DNA from: Adiantum capillus-veneris | Lineage: Eukaryota > Streptophyta > Polypodiopsida > Polypodiales > Pteridaceae | NCBI GenBank assembly: GCA_014529385.2 | Contig: CM043960.1 | Span: 70,187,410 to 70,251,409, forward strand | Length of the DNA: 64,000 nt | Direction of reading: 5' to 3' | Shown here: piece after piece, positions 10,682 through 22,817 of the stretch | Layout: each line of letters begins with the position of its first letter | Numbering within the stretch: position 1 is the stretch's first letter | Program-made: the position numbers and the translations under genes | The notes under the pieces: model-generated | Told to the model about the DNA's origin: nothing | Database searches by the model: none | The model's input: the letters and a program-made list of their open reading frames with translations, nothing else

Positions 10682-12998
10682 ATAAATATTGAGAATCAAG
10701 GCCCTACAATAGTTCACATTGTACATTAACTAGGTGCACCACTTGTCCAAACTTTACTCTCATATAGAAAGGGACTTTGAGATCCATCAGTTGTCCAACC
10801 ATACTTCCATTGAAAGAAGCAATAGATTTGTGGACATTAAGAACCAAGATCCTACACCACCTTGGACATTGTCCATTAAAAATAGGTCCACCACTTGTCC
10901 AAGATTTACTCTCATATATAGAAGAGACTTATCATTTCAAACTCCACCACTTGTCAAACCTTACTTCCATTAAAAGAAGCAAGGGCTACTTGGACATTGA
11001 GAAGCAAGGCCCTACAATAGGTCACATTGTACATTAAGTAGGTCCATCACTTGTCCACGCTTTACTCTAATATAGAAAGGGACTTTTGGTTTGAGATCCA
11101 TCACTTGTCCGACCATACTTCCATTGAAAGAAGCAATGGCTACTTGGATATTGAGAAGCAAGGACCTATTATAGTTAACCTTGTACATTAACTAGGTCCA
11201 CCACTTGTCCAAGCTTTACTCTTATATAGAAAGGGACTTCTGGTTTCAAGCTCCACCACTTGTCCAACCTTACATCCATGAAAAGAAGCAAAGGCTACTT
11301 GGACATTGAGAAGAAACGCCCTACAACAGTTCACCTTGTACATTAACTATGTCCACCACTTGTCTAAGATTTACTCTCATATATAAAGGGACTTTTCGTT
11401 CTAAGATCCATCACTTGTCCAACCATATTTCCATTGAAAGAACCAAGAGATACTTGTACATTGGGAAGACAGATCCTACACCACCTTGGTCAGTGGCCAT
11501 TAATACTAGGTCCACCACTTGTCCAAGCTTTACTCGCATATATAAAAGGGACTTTTGGTTTCAAGCTCTAGGTCCACTGGTTCAACCTTCCTTCCATTAA
11601 AATAAGCAAGGGCTACTTGGACATTGAGAAGTAAGGCCCTACAATAGTTCAGCTTGTACATTATCTAGGTACAGCAGTTGTCCAAGCTTTACTCTCATAT
11701 AGAAAGTGACTTTTGGTTTTGAGATCCATAACTTGTCCAACCATACTTCCATTGAAAGAAGCAAGAGATACTTGGACATTGGGAACAAAGATCCTACACC
11801 ACCTTGGACACTCGAAAGTGAAACTAGGTCCACCACTTGTCCAAGATTTGGTCTCATATATAACAGGGACTCCTAGTTTCAAGCTCCAGGTCCACTTGTC
11901 CAACCTTACTTCCATTAAAAGAAGCAAGGGCTACTTGGACATTGAGAAGCAAGGCCCTACAATAGTTCACCTTGTACATTAACTAGGTCCAACACTCTTC
12001 GAAGATTTACTCTCATATAGAAAGTAGAGATCCATCACTTGTCCAACCATAGTTCTATTGAAAGAAGAAAAAGATACTAGTACATTGGGAACCAAGATCC
12101 TACACTCCCTTGGACACTGGCCATTAAAACTAAGTCCACCACTTGTCCAAGGTTTACTCTCATATATAAAAGGGATTTCTAGTTTCAAGCTCCACCACTT
12201 GTCCAACCTTACTTCCATTAAAAGAAGCAATGCCACTTGGACATTGCGAACCAAGTCCCTAAAATAGTTCACCTTGTACATTAACTAGGTCCACCACTTG
12301 TCAAATCTTTACTCTCATATAGAAAGGGACTTTTGGTTTTGAGATCCATCACTTGTCCAACCATACTTCCATTGAAAGAAGAAAGAGCTATTTGGACATT
12401 GGGAACCAGGATCCTACACCACCATGGACACTGGCCATTAAAACTAGGTCCACCACTTGTCCAAGATTTACTCTCATATATAAAAGGCACTTCTGGTTTT
12501 AAGCTCGACCACTTGTCCAACCTTCCTCCATGAAAAGAAGCAAGGGCTACTTGGACATTCAAAAGCAAGGCCCTACAATAGTTCACCTTGTACATTAACT
12601 AGGTCCACTACTTTTCTAAGATTTACTCTCATATAGAAAGTGACTTTTGGTTTCGAGATCCATCACTTGTCCAACCATACTTCCATTGAAAGAAGCAAGA
12701 GATACTTGGACATTGGGAACCAAGATTCTACACCACCTTGGACACTGGCCATTAAAACTAGGTCCACCACTTGTCCAAGCTTTACTCTCATTTATAAAAG
12801 AGACTTTTGGTATCAAGCTCCACCACTTGTCCAACTTTACTTCCATTAAAAGAAGCAAGGGCTACCTGGACATTGAGAACCAAGGCCCTACAATAGTTCA
12901 CCTTGTACATTAACTAGGTCCACCACTTGTTCAAGGTTTACTCTCATATAGAAAGGGAGTTCTGGTTTTGAGATCCATCACTTGTCCAACCATACTCT
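10682..12998 (+). repeat. Satellite array, block B (reference block)
   Basis: The clearest stretch of the satellite. AGGTCC landmarks at 12287, 12446, 12601, 12760 and 12916 give alternating spacings of 159, 155, 159 and 156 bp, so the true unit is a dimer of about 315 bp. Half 1 carries GAGATCCATCACTTGTCC and TTGGGAACCAAGATCC. Half 2 carries TCAAGCTCCACCACTTG and the ending CACCTTGTACATTAACT. Long open frames on both strands are by-products of a stop-poor repeat. Confidence 0.93.
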
Positions 12999-13372
12999 TT
13001 TAGCTTAATAAAATCAATAAAGACTAAATTAAAGCAAGAGAAATAGTCTTTGCAAGTGTTGTAACTGATAAAAAAGGCTCCAAGATACAGAATGTAATGT
13101 CCCTATATATAGGGAGCTCAAAAGGGGGGCTAAATCCTATATCTAGGGGTGATTGTAGAGATATAAAAAAGTGTCCAATAAGAGAGAGAGAGAGAGAGAG
13201 GTTGGAAGACTACGGCTAATCGTAGAGTGATTTAGGGAGAGAATTGAGGGTGCTAAAGGTAAAAAGGCCCTAGAGAGAAAAAAACCCTTTAGCTTTATTG
13301 AAAGCTTAAAATGAATATTTAAACTAGGACTAAGGTACTCCTAGGCTAGGGCATTAGGCTTGATCTCCAACA
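12999..13372 (-). repeat. Copia LTR, left copy (3' LTR)
   Basis: Matches 15779-16184. On the minus strand it starts TGTTGGAGATCAAGCC. It holds a palindromic TATA (CTATATATAG, about 13110-13119) and a GA tract at 13181-13200 that is less than half the length of the one in the other copy. The left edge is placed to within about 3 bp. Confidence 0.82.
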
Positions 13373-13695
13373 AACCATCCTTCAAGTTGATCACCTAGCA
13401 CAACAACAAAAGCTTTGTGATACACCTACTCAAGGTTCATTCTAAGGATACAACACACTTATAATTGTGTGGTTCTCTTAGATGGATACAACAAGAGATT
13501 TCATCTAGCTTTAAGAAGATACTAGGTAGACTAAAAGAAGGTGTTTTGAGACACAAAAAGACTTTTGTCTAACTTGTATAGACCTTTAGAAGGCCCATTC
13601 TTCATCTATATGCACAAGGTTGGCCTCATCTAAAGGCAATCTTTTCTTCATTTGCATATTTTGAATCTGACTCTCCGATGTACATTTCTTTTATC

Positions 13696-14744
13696 CGTTG
13701 TTTAAGAAAACATGATTCCTCTGTGTGATTGCCTTTGCCACAAAATGTGCATACAATGCCTTTTTTGGAGTCTTTGAATGATGTGTTCCTTTGAGGTTCC
13801 CTTGAGCTGTTTCCTTTGTAGAATGGTCGTTGACTTCTGTTGCCCTCCTTACTTTGAGTAAGGTATGCTCCTTGTATTTCAAGATGTTCATGTTTCTTAT
13901 GGATTCTTCTTTCTTCTTCTAAGAGAGATCCCTGTACCTCAGCTTAGATATGTGTGGGGAGATTTTTTAGGGTGGTAACAAGGCTATAATACTCATCAAG
14001 TGTTGAAATACTTTTGATGAGAATAGTTATTTTGTTATCTTCTTCCACATCTTTGTTGATTCCTGCTAATTGTGACTATAAACTCTTGAATTTGCTTAAG
14101 TGTGCTAACATAGTAGTGTCGGTGGCTTTTTTCAATTAAAAAAACGCTATGAAGAGCATGATTTTAGATATCTTGGAAGTAGTACCAAATACCTTTTCAA
14201 GTAAAACCCAAGCTTCTCGTGCAGTGATGCAAGAACCAATGTAATGTATAAAGACATCTTGTAAGCCTTCCCCTATAATACCTATAGCTTTTAGATTTCT
14301 TTGCTCAAATGTTGTGGAATTTTCTCTAGTTGAAGTCCCTGCAGGTTCTCTTCCTACAATATCCCATAATCCCTTTTTCATAAGTTTGAATTTTATTTGA
14401 GTTTGCCATGTGAAGAAGTTTGTGCCATTGAATTTATCCACTGATTTCCATACTACGAGTTGTATTAATAGAGTACTACTCTACCAGTGTCTAAAACTCC
14501 CTATACAAAGATAATGATTTACTTAATTGGAAAATGCTTCTTGAACAGAGATTAATTTGGGTTGTTGTGGTTCAACATACCACGTTTTACAGTATGGGCA
14601 AAATTTCTTTCTAGCTGTCCTGTAAATTATAGGACCACTTATGTGTGTAGCTTTGGAAGTTAGTTCTTTTTCGTCACGGTTTACTGGTGTTTTTGTTTCA
14701 TTTGTGATTGTGCTAATTGAAGATGAGTTTTTACTCATTGCCAA
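13696..14744 (-). pseudogene. Copia gag fragments with CCHC knuckle
   Basis: Gag packages element RNA. The segment 14441-14136 has the copia N-terminal signature KFNGTNFFTWQTQIKFKL and the UBN2-like region ending AREAWVLLEKVF. Further on, in another frame, an intact CCHC knuckle is readable at 13710-13751 (CTFCGKGNHTEESC). An upstream frame (14744-14523) has CPYC but no recognised domain. Stops and frame changes separate the pieces. No GDSG-type protease or pol motif follows before the LTR. Confidence 0.75.
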
Positions 14745-15765
14745 AGAAGGTCTTACCTCTTGAATTTATTCAAAGGCAGTGTCTATTCTCTTTTACAAGG
14801 GGATTTTTTGCTTTTTTTCGGAATTCAATAATTCCTCAAAAAACTTGAGCCTTTACAACCTTAGGTTATTGTTCAATAAAACCTAAGTCTTATGAGTCAA
14901 GGGCTTTGTATTGGATGAAGGAGAACCGGCTAGCATCTTTCTCGAGAAGGTCGAGAGAAACTTTTGGGCTTTCGATCAAAAGCATGTCAAGGCACTCTAC
15001 CTCGGAAGGATTTTAAGACAAGCAATGTAAAAACCCTATGGGACACGCCTTTTGGAGGGCTTACATTTTTTTTTATAAGTGAAGCTTTATAAATGTTTGC
15101 ACAACGAAGATGCCGAGAGTGATTAACATTGTTCCTTGCACGTGATAGCTACGAGCCAGTATGTGGCAAGTGGAGTGTCTAAGATTGATCGCCATGCAGT
15201 GGATTAGTGATCCATGCCGTGAAAGTCATCAAAATGACTGCAGAAAGTGAGTCGCCATGAGAATGATTTGTAGCCATTTGCGGGCTTAGGAAAGGCTATT
15301 GAAGTTCTGTGCATGCAGCATGTGTGTGGGAGACCACGATGGGCTTGATTGAAGATCCCTACGGTGATTCATGGAGAGGGAAGCTCGAATGCTGAGATGC
15401 AGAGATGAGCCAGCGCTGCCGTCCAAACCTTATGGGAGTTTGAAGCTTTGTTTTGGAGAAGCAAAGCTAGTTTAATGCTCACAAGGATGCTAATTTTCCA
15501 TCCCCTACAATTGCTTTAGTTAATTGTATTGCTATAGACTATTGCCATTGACGACAATGTCGAGCAATTGAAGAATTCAAAGCTGACCGCCTTCACTTGA
15601 TACTTGAGTTGAACTTCGTTGAGGCTATGAGTTATTAAAAACGCCTTAAGGTTCTATAATTTGAAGGATTTTTAGAATAGTTTTTCAGCTCTTCTCTGCG
15701 AGGCTTGAAAGGTTACCATGATGAAAGCTCACATACATTCTATCAATCTTTTGTTGAATTAATCT
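14745..15765 (-). other. Leader of the copia element
   Basis: About 1 kb between PBS and gag, with no supported ORF. It is noncoding on both strands as far as I can see. Confidence 0.5.
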
Positions 15766-15778
15766 GGCTCTGATACCA
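15766..15778 (-). other. PBS, copia element (initiator Met type)
   Basis: The minus strand reads TGGTATCAGAGCC next to the LTR end, the standard site for initiator Met tRNA in plant copia elements. It fixes the orientation as minus. Confidence 0.9.
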
Positions 15779-15958
15779 TATTAGATCAATAGAATCAATA
15801 AAGACTGAACTAAAGCAAGAGAACTACTCTTTGCAAGTTTTGTAACTAATAAAAAAGGCTCCAAGATACAAAATGTGATGTCCCTATATATAGGGAGATC
15901 AAAAGGGGGGCTAAATCCTATATCTAGGCAGTGATTGTAGAGATATAAAAAAGGTTCC

Positions 15959-16014
<56 letters not shown>

Positions 16015-16184
16015 GGGAAGCCTACGGCTAATCTTAGAGTGATTTAGGGAGAGAATTGAGGGTGCTAAAGGTAGAAAGGCCCTAGAGAGCAAAAAACCCT
16101 TTAGCCTTACTGAAATCTTAAAATGAAGATTTAAACTAGGACTAAGGTACTCCTAGGCTAGGACATTAGGCTTGATCTCCAACA
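15779..16184 (-). repeat. Copia LTR, right copy (5' LTR)
   Basis: A 406-bp partner of 12999-13372. It contains CTATATATAG near 15882 and a GA tract at 15964-16011. The length difference between the copies is almost all in the GA tract. It is followed by satellite. Confidence 0.85.
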
Positions 16185-17162
16185 ACTTCCATTGAAAGAA
16201 GCAAGAGATACTTGGACATTAGGAACCAAGATCCTACCCCACCTTAGACAGTGGCCATTAAAACTAGGTCCACCACTTTTCCAACCTTTACTCTCATATA
16301 TAAAAGGGACTTTTGGTTTCAAGCTCCACCACTTGTCCAACCTTACTTCCATTAAGAGAAGCAAGGGCTACTTGCACATTAAGAAGCAAGGCCCTACAAT
16401 ACGTAACCTTGTACATTAACTAGGTCCACCACTTATCCAAGCTTTACTCTCATATAGAAAGGGACTTTTGGTTTTGAGATCCATCACTTGTCAAACCATA
16501 CTTCCATTGAAAGAAACAAAAGATACTTGGACATTGGGAACCAAGATCCTACACCACCTTGGACACTCGCCATTAAAACTAGGTCCACCACTTGTCCAAC
16601 CTTACTTCCATTAAAAGAAGCAAGGGCTACATGGACATTGAGAACCAAGGCCCTACAATAGTTCACCTTGTACATTAACTAAGTCCACCACTTGTCCAAA
16701 CTTTACTCTCATATAGAAAGGGACTTTTGGTTTTGAGGTCCATCACTTATGCAACCTTACTTCCATTGAAAGAAGCAACAGATACTTGGACATTGAAAAC
16801 CAAAATCCTACACCATCTTGGACACTGGCCATTAATACTAGGTCCACCACTTGTCCAAGCTTTACTCTCATATATAAAAAAGGGACTTATGGTTTCAAGC
16901 TCTAATAGTTGTCCAACTTTACTTCCATTAAAAGAAGCAAGGGCTACTTGTACATTGAGAAGCAAGTCCCTACAATAGTTCACCTTGTACATTAACTAGG
17001 TACACCACTTATCTAAGCTTTACTCTCATATAGAAAGGGACTTTTGGTGTTGAGATCCATCACTTGTCCAAGCATACTTCCATTGAAAGAAGTAAGAGAT
17101 ACTTGGACATTGGGAACCAAGATCCTACACCACCTTGGAGACTAGCCATTAAAACTAGGTCC
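16185..17162 (+). repeat. Satellite array, block C
   Basis: About three dimers in the same orientation and phase as block B. It ends with GGTCC (17158-17162), the left target duplication of element 3. Confidence 0.92.
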
Positions 17163-17563
17163 TGTAATGGCTATTGCCCACATAGGAGCAATAGGCATTA
17201 CGGGAATGATTACCCGCAACTAGATTATGTGAACATCAACATATAGAATGACAATAGATATAAGTACACAGTACACAGGCACAGAACACCTCTTGCTTCA
17301 TTCATGTATAATCCAAACTCAGAGTTACAACAGTAGATGCCATGAATATCATAGAGATTGGTTAAGTTACATCAAAAGACAGGTATGCCCCTCCATATAC
17401 AACCGCTTCTCTAGCGCAGATCGGGAACGGTGCACACACTCCTGTCCCATGATATCCCGTGAATAACTGCCGCTACGGCCGCCGCATACCGCACGACTCC
17501 TGATCCGCAGTGTCCAAATCTCCGCAGGACTGCAGGACCGCATGTGCGGCTAATACCATAACA
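17163..17563 (-). repeat. 3' LTR of element 3
   Basis: A 401-bp direct repeat of 25397-25789; plus-strand ends TGTAATGG and ATAACA. It has an 11-bp extra segment near 17525-17540 relative to the partner. Confidence 0.92.
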
Positions 17564-17969
17564 TCTGGCACGCATGGTGGATTGCGCGAACCCACAGTCA
17601 GTCCCTCCAGTTGGAAGGTTCCGGTGGTTGGTCTGCACCGTGCTCTGGTGAAGTGCTTGAGGGGCTTCATGACTGAGGTGCTCAAGGGGTGAGGTGTTCT
17701 CAAAGTCAACATGCATCCCTAAAAAAGGGGGGGGCAATTTGTTTCGGCCAGGCAGCCCGAGGAATAAACTGCGTTGGCAAAGAAATAGATTGAGGCGCCT
17801 ATGGCAGAGGAGCAAGAGGTGTATGTAAAGGATAATAGCGAGAAAGGTATCTATTAAGAGAAGACCAAAATGGAGGGCAAGGTGGTAGACTGAGAGAAAA
17901 AGAATGAGATAAGGTCTCCACCCAAAAACAGACCCTGCACCGCTCCTTACGAAATCGACGAATCATTTT
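17564..17969 (-). other. 3' noncoding region of element 3, PPT misplaced
   Basis: The sense strand just before the 3' LTR is not purine-rich. Instead an A6G8 tract lies on the opposite strand at 17721-17734. The plus strand after the LTR begins TCTGGCACGCATGG, resembling the TCTGGCGACC that follows the 5' LTR on the minus strand. A small inversion inside the element end would explain both. Confidence 0.45.
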
Positions 17970-19625
17970 CTACAAACGAGATACATGAGCCTGGGCTTTA
18001 GCACAATCCTCTGTAGCTTGTGCCCAATCAGCAACATCAAAACCCTCGAGAACAACACTCTTACCTTTTTCAGTGTTGGAGGACTCGGGGTGTTGCACCA
18101 CAACCTGTTGAGTGGGTGGTTGTGCTCGCACCTCAGCAACCAAGCGTGTGCTCCAGCTTTGTAATTGATTATCCAAAAAAACTCGGAGATCTTCTTGCAT
18201 CTCCACTGCCAACGCATCCAAATCATTCATATTAATCATTACATCACCAGGGTGCGAGGCTAAGTAGGAGGCTAGGCTATGATGCATTCTCAACTGAAGA
18301 AGTTCCTGTTGAATAGAGGCCACAAACTCAGCATTAGCCCCTTGTAACATTTTTATTTCTTCCCCCTGCTGGCGAGTTGTTGCAGTCAGCTCTTCATTTT
18401 GAGTGAATAACTCGTCAATGTGAGTCTGCGAAGCCACTACCTTCGCTTCCAGCTCATTGACTCTTCCCTCTGTGGTGGGGGCTGGCCAGGCTGCATGAAT
18501 AGACTCTGCAAGTCTGCTAAAAAAAGTGCCGCATGCGTGCAATTGGTCAGCGGGGGCCGCTGCCATAGCCTCCCAAGGTAGCGCTGCGGAAAGAGTACCT
18601 CCCGTCGAGGCCGCATTGGTAATGCCAGAAGTTTCCAGTTGACCGGGAACATCCGCAACCGGAGAGCTCCTCCGCACAGGAGTAGCACTGCCCACTCTCT
18701 CCTGCATTTGGCGGTGCCAGCGAGCCACCACAGAATCCTCCAAAAGAAGAGATGGAGATGCCGGAGGTGGTGTCGAAAATTGCTCTTTCTCCCTGCCACG
18801 CTTGCGGCTTGCTGATCCTGCACCTGCAATGGCCATATCTTGGGCTCCAGAGGATACCACTGTTGTCTATGGACCAGGAAAATCCCCAATGCCCACATGC
18901 TGTTGCTGTGTTTCCCTCTCAGCCGGCACTGCCAAGCTTTGTGTTTGCGACAGAGGAGCATTAGTGCCTTGGACCACCAAGCGATCATCTTCAAAGTGGC
19001 AGAGAGGACGCAGGGCGAGAGGAAAAACTTCTCTTAAAGGAAAAATCAATGTGAGCAGTTGGCCAACCTTTGTATTGGTTGGGGTATTCCTCCCCAACTG
19101 TGCCATTACTCTTTGGCACTCTGCCAGCAGGCGTTCTCTGACCACCGCTGCCCAAGCTACTGGCCCAAAGTTGGCCGACTGCAAAACATTTCTTGCTCGG
19201 GTCGAAATGGTATAAGTTTTGGCCTATAGCCAAATCGCCTGGAGAAACCACCGATATGCATCCCTGGTTGCGACATCTGACAACCCTGACAGCTTATACT
19301 CCCCTTTTACCTTCAAACCAAATTCTTGTTCTACATTTGCAGCAGGGATCACATGAGAGGCGCGCACCACGCCATCGTTGGGCAAACAACAACACCTTGA
19401 AATCCTTTCTGCTGTCAACTGAATCTGCTGATTATTCAGCATCACCATATCGCCAGTAGCGAGTTGCTCAATCAAACCTGCTGCCTGCGGGTGAACTGGG
19501 ATCCCTTGCCAATCCAGGTTGGCAAACACACGTAGCCGCAAGTCTTGCAGCCATGCGTCTACTCGTTGAAGCGCTAGCTGCTGTACAGGAGTGAAAGGAA
19601 TACATTGCAAGAGAGAAGCTGTCAT
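17970..19625 (-). pseudogene. Extra ORF 3' of integrase, element 3 (unknown)
   Basis: One frame of about 550 codons, broken only by TAG at 19224-19226 and a stop at 18867-18869. The start at 19625 is chosen because it is the first ATG and has an excellent context (GCCACCATGA). The frame is open further upstream without an ATG. The N-terminal 300 residues look folded (VFANLDWQGIPVHPQA, then LLQSANFGPVAWAAV as read in frame). A charged Gln/Ala/Pro region follows. At about 18260-18450 a heptad-like stretch (VNELEAKVVASQTHIDELF) suggests a coiled coil. No signal peptide or membrane segment is convincing, so it is not obviously env-like. I do not recognise a family. It is in sense with pol and between integrase and LTR, so it was part of the mobile element. 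Confidence 0.7.
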
Positions 19626-19817
19626 GGTGGCGATGAGATGAAGGAGCAGAGAGTAGAGAACTAAGAGCGCGCAACACACGAAACAAGAGAAACACGATAA
19701 GAATCATCTGCATGTAGTAGTAACCTTTCCACAATGAGTTCCCAAAATAGAGCGATCCACGGTGTCGCAACCATCATAGATCCTTTCCCGCTTTCCAAGA
19801 TTTCATGCAAAAGAATC

Positions 19818-21090
19818 TCAAATCATGATTAGAGCGGCTTCCGGCTCTTGTACCACAGCAAAGGGGCACTGAATCATGATAGGTGAAACATAATGGCACA
19901 GTCTGAAACCATTGACCGGTACAGAAATAACCTCCCCCCTCAAATCCGCCAAATAAAAAGAGATGGGTCCGCACGCTTGAAAAATCCAGAATGGTCCTGA
20001 ACACCGTAATTTAAGCTTCCCCGGCATCTTCCCGTAGGCGGGAATTGAAGACCAGGACCAGCTGTCCCCGAACAAATTGCCGTGCTTTCGGGCGATCCAA
20101 CCATTTTTCTCGCCTAGACTGCAGATTCTGCTGCACCGTAAAGCTATTCAGCCGCTCTTCGTCCAGTTCCTGCAAAACATCCAATCGATAAATCACAGAA
20201 TCCTCCAGAAGAAGCCGATCCGCAATCAACATCCGCATACTCAGAATCACATGCTCCATCGGAGTGATTGCCTCCATGCCAAATGCCAACTTAAAAGGAG
20301 TCAATCCTGTTGCCACTTTATAAGCTATCCGATAGGCCCATAAGGCGGAAGGAAGTTTCACAACCCAATCCGTTCGATGCATATTCACCAACTTTGTTAA
20401 AATCCGAATTAATTGCTTATTAGTTGATTCTGCTTGCCCATTTCCCTGAGGATAATATGGAGAATATTTCCTGTGTAATACAAAATAAAACCGTAGCATT
20501 ATCTCCATCACCTTATTCAAAAAATGACTTCCCTTGTCACTAACCAACTCAATAGGGAAGCCGTATCTAGAAAATATATCCTTATATAAGCATCCTGCCA
20601 CAAAAACTGCAGTGTTATCTCTCAAAGGCCATGCCTCAACCCATTTGGTAGCGTAATCCATGGCTGTCAAGATATACTTATTTCTTGTGTAAGCTACCAC
20701 TGGTTTAAAAGGACCAACAAAATCCAAACCCCATTTTTGAAAAGGCTCCAAAGGCAGAAATGGCTGAAAAGGCATTCTGGACCGTTTGGTAGGTTGCCCC
20801 AACCGCTGACACACATCACACTGTTGCACATAATTTGTCGCATCCTGAAACAATATGGGCCACCATAATCCAGATTGGAGAACCTTTTGAGCTGTGATTA
20901 ATGCTGCAAAGTGACCTCCCACAATACCAGTATGGACTTCCTCTAATACTGCTTCCTGCTCCTGTGGTAGCACACATCTGAGTAACACCTCTGCCACTGT
21001 ACGATAATAGAGCTTTCCCATAATAATCTCAAAATTTTTTCTTCTAATAGCCATACGTTTCCTCTGCTGGTTGGACAAGAAAGAAGCCAT
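19818..21090 (-). pseudogene. Integrase, element 3
   Basis: Integrates element cDNA. The zinc-finger region has HTGIVGGHFA and CDVCQRLG. The catalytic core has D in WGLDFVGPF, D in ELVSDKGSHF and E in GQAESTNKQ. The open frame runs 21090-20011. The C-terminal GPF-like module (CSGPFWIFQA) continues in another frame at 20075-19818, showing a frameshift near 20040. The N-terminal join to RNase H is also frameshifted, near 21100. No chromodomain follows. Confidence 0.87.
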
Positions 21091-21938
21091 TCGCTGCTGT
21101 CGAGAAAATGAAACATCTCCTCATACCATGTCCATTGGATGCTAGGAATGACCCTTGCCTGTTGCGGGACTGTGATATCCTCTGCACCTACTCCTGTTAG
21201 AAACAGAGACGCATCCGGAAATTCATCATCTACACCCGTCGGCGGCTCTCCGGAATCTAAACTAGATAGGTAGTCAGCCACCACATGTTGGGCCCCTGGC
21301 CGATGTATGACCTCAAAGTCAAATTCCTGCAGCAAAAGCACCCATCTGGCCAATCTTCCCGTCAAATTATGTTGCCTTACCAGGTATAAAAGAGCTGAAT
21401 GGTCCACATGGAAGAAAAAACGTCGGCCCAACAGATAGTGTCAGAATTTCTTTACTAAATAAATCATCCCTAAACATTCCCTTTCGGTTACGGAATAGTT
21501 TCTTTCTGCAGATGATAATTGTCTACTGGCATAATAGACAGGTCGGAACCATCCTTGACTTTGTTCTTGCATCAGCACACTGCCAATAGCACGATCCGAA
21601 GCATCCACAAACACATGAAAATCCTGACCCCAATTCGGTGCAAGCATAATCGGAGCTTTGGATAGCTGAAGTTTTAATCTCCGAAAAGCCAAGTCACATT
21701 CCTGTGTCCATTCAAAATCTATAGCATGAGCTGCCTGAGTAAATCGGAATTGCTGAATGCGCGAGAAACCGCAAATGCCTCCCATGCCAACGAGCTTGTC
21801 CCAAGAAAATCTGGCACTGTTTCTGGTTCCGAGGTGCAGGTGCTTCCATAATTGCGGCAATTTTATCCGGATCCACAGAAATACCATCTTCAGAAATGAT
21901 ATGCCCCAGTAGCCTGCCACTGCAAACCGCAAATGCAC
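20943..21938 (-). pseudogene. RNase H, element 3
   Basis: Ty3-type RNase H: catalytic D in VFVDASDRAIGS, E in VTERECLGM, and D in FHVDHSALLYL. The frame is open from 21938 except for a TGA at 21441. The first residues to about 21770 are an out-of-frame extension and should not be counted. After the third motif comes a linker (ADYLSSLDSGE) towards integrase. There is no second RNase H. Confidence 0.83.
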
Positions 21939-22794
21939 ACTTTAAAGGATTCAAACTGAATTTCACCTCTCTGCATTTCATAAAGTATAACTGTAATTTC
22001 TTCAAATGCTCCAATTTCGCTCCAAAAACACTCAGATCATCCAGAACAATTCTCATAAAATCCATCAAATAAGGACCAAAAATTTGAAACATATCCCTTT
22101 GAAAAGTGGAAGGTGCATTCCGCAATCCAAACCACATCAGTGTGCAGGCAAACACAGCCCATGCGGTAATAAAAGCTGTTTTTGGTTGATCCCGCAATGC
22201 CAGTTGATTATATCTACTAAATCCATCCAAAAAAGTATACATCTCGTGTCCTGCTACATCATCCAAAATGGAATCCAAAAATGGAAGAGGAAAAGGATCT
22301 GGAATAGTAGCTGCATTCAATTTTCGGTAATCCACATAAATTCGGATTTGCTTATTTTTCTTTGGTACTACCACAATTGGAGAAATCCACTCCGGATTAT
22401 CAATAGGGGTAGTAAAACCCACTTCCAACAGGCGATCAATTTCCATCTTAACTTGCTTTGCCACATTCGGATTCATCCTGTATGAGTGATGCTTCACTGG
22501 CAGTGCATTCGGTTTCAGATTGATCGTATGCTGGTAAAACTTAGGATCCAATCCCTGCATATCCGCATATTCCCATGCGAAAACATCCTTAAACTCGGTC
22601 AGTAACTTGATCAAATCATCTCTAAAACTCGCCTCCAGTTGCTTATTAATGTATATAGGTTGCGACTCCACTTGCTCCCCAAGAAAAACCTTCTCTAATT
22701 CATCTTCTTTAACCCTTGTAATTTTACCCATTTGCGCCTCAAACGCGCGTTCTTGCTGAATCACATCCTCCAATGATTTAGGACTTGGAAGCAC
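21770..22794 (-). pseudogene. Reverse transcriptase, element 3
   Basis: RT motifs in order: EWISPIVVVPKKNKQIRIYVDY, PFPLPFLDSILDDVAG, TAFITAWAVFACTLMWFGL, NAPSTFQR and catalytic box IVLDDLSVFG (Leu in place of the usual Tyr/Ile before DD). The frame ends at 21712, but sequence after about 21800 is read out of frame, so the shift into RNase H lies there. Upstream, the frame joins the protease segment by a shift near 22820. Confidence 0.87.
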
Positions 22795-22817
22795 CTGTTG
22801 TTGCTCCCCTATTCCTG

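Larger units (their letters stand above)
12999..16184 (-). mobile_element. Copia-type LTR element with gag only
   Basis: A 3.2-kb element flanked by similar LTRs, with a PBS for initiator Met on the minus strand (15766-15778) and a copia-style purine stretch before the 3' LTR. The interior of about 2.4 kb encodes only gag and a zinc knuckle; there is no room for protease, integrase or RT. It interrupts the satellite at CCATACT/ACTTCCATTG. The 5-mers around it (ACTCT, ACTTC) share only ACT. It would need pol from another element in order to move. Confidence 0.85.

Noticed and set aside
10734-12913. Many open frames of 60-100 codons on both strands in the satellite
   Set aside because: They repeat with the satellite period, occur on both strands and in all five blocks. 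They reflect a stop-poor repeat, not genes.
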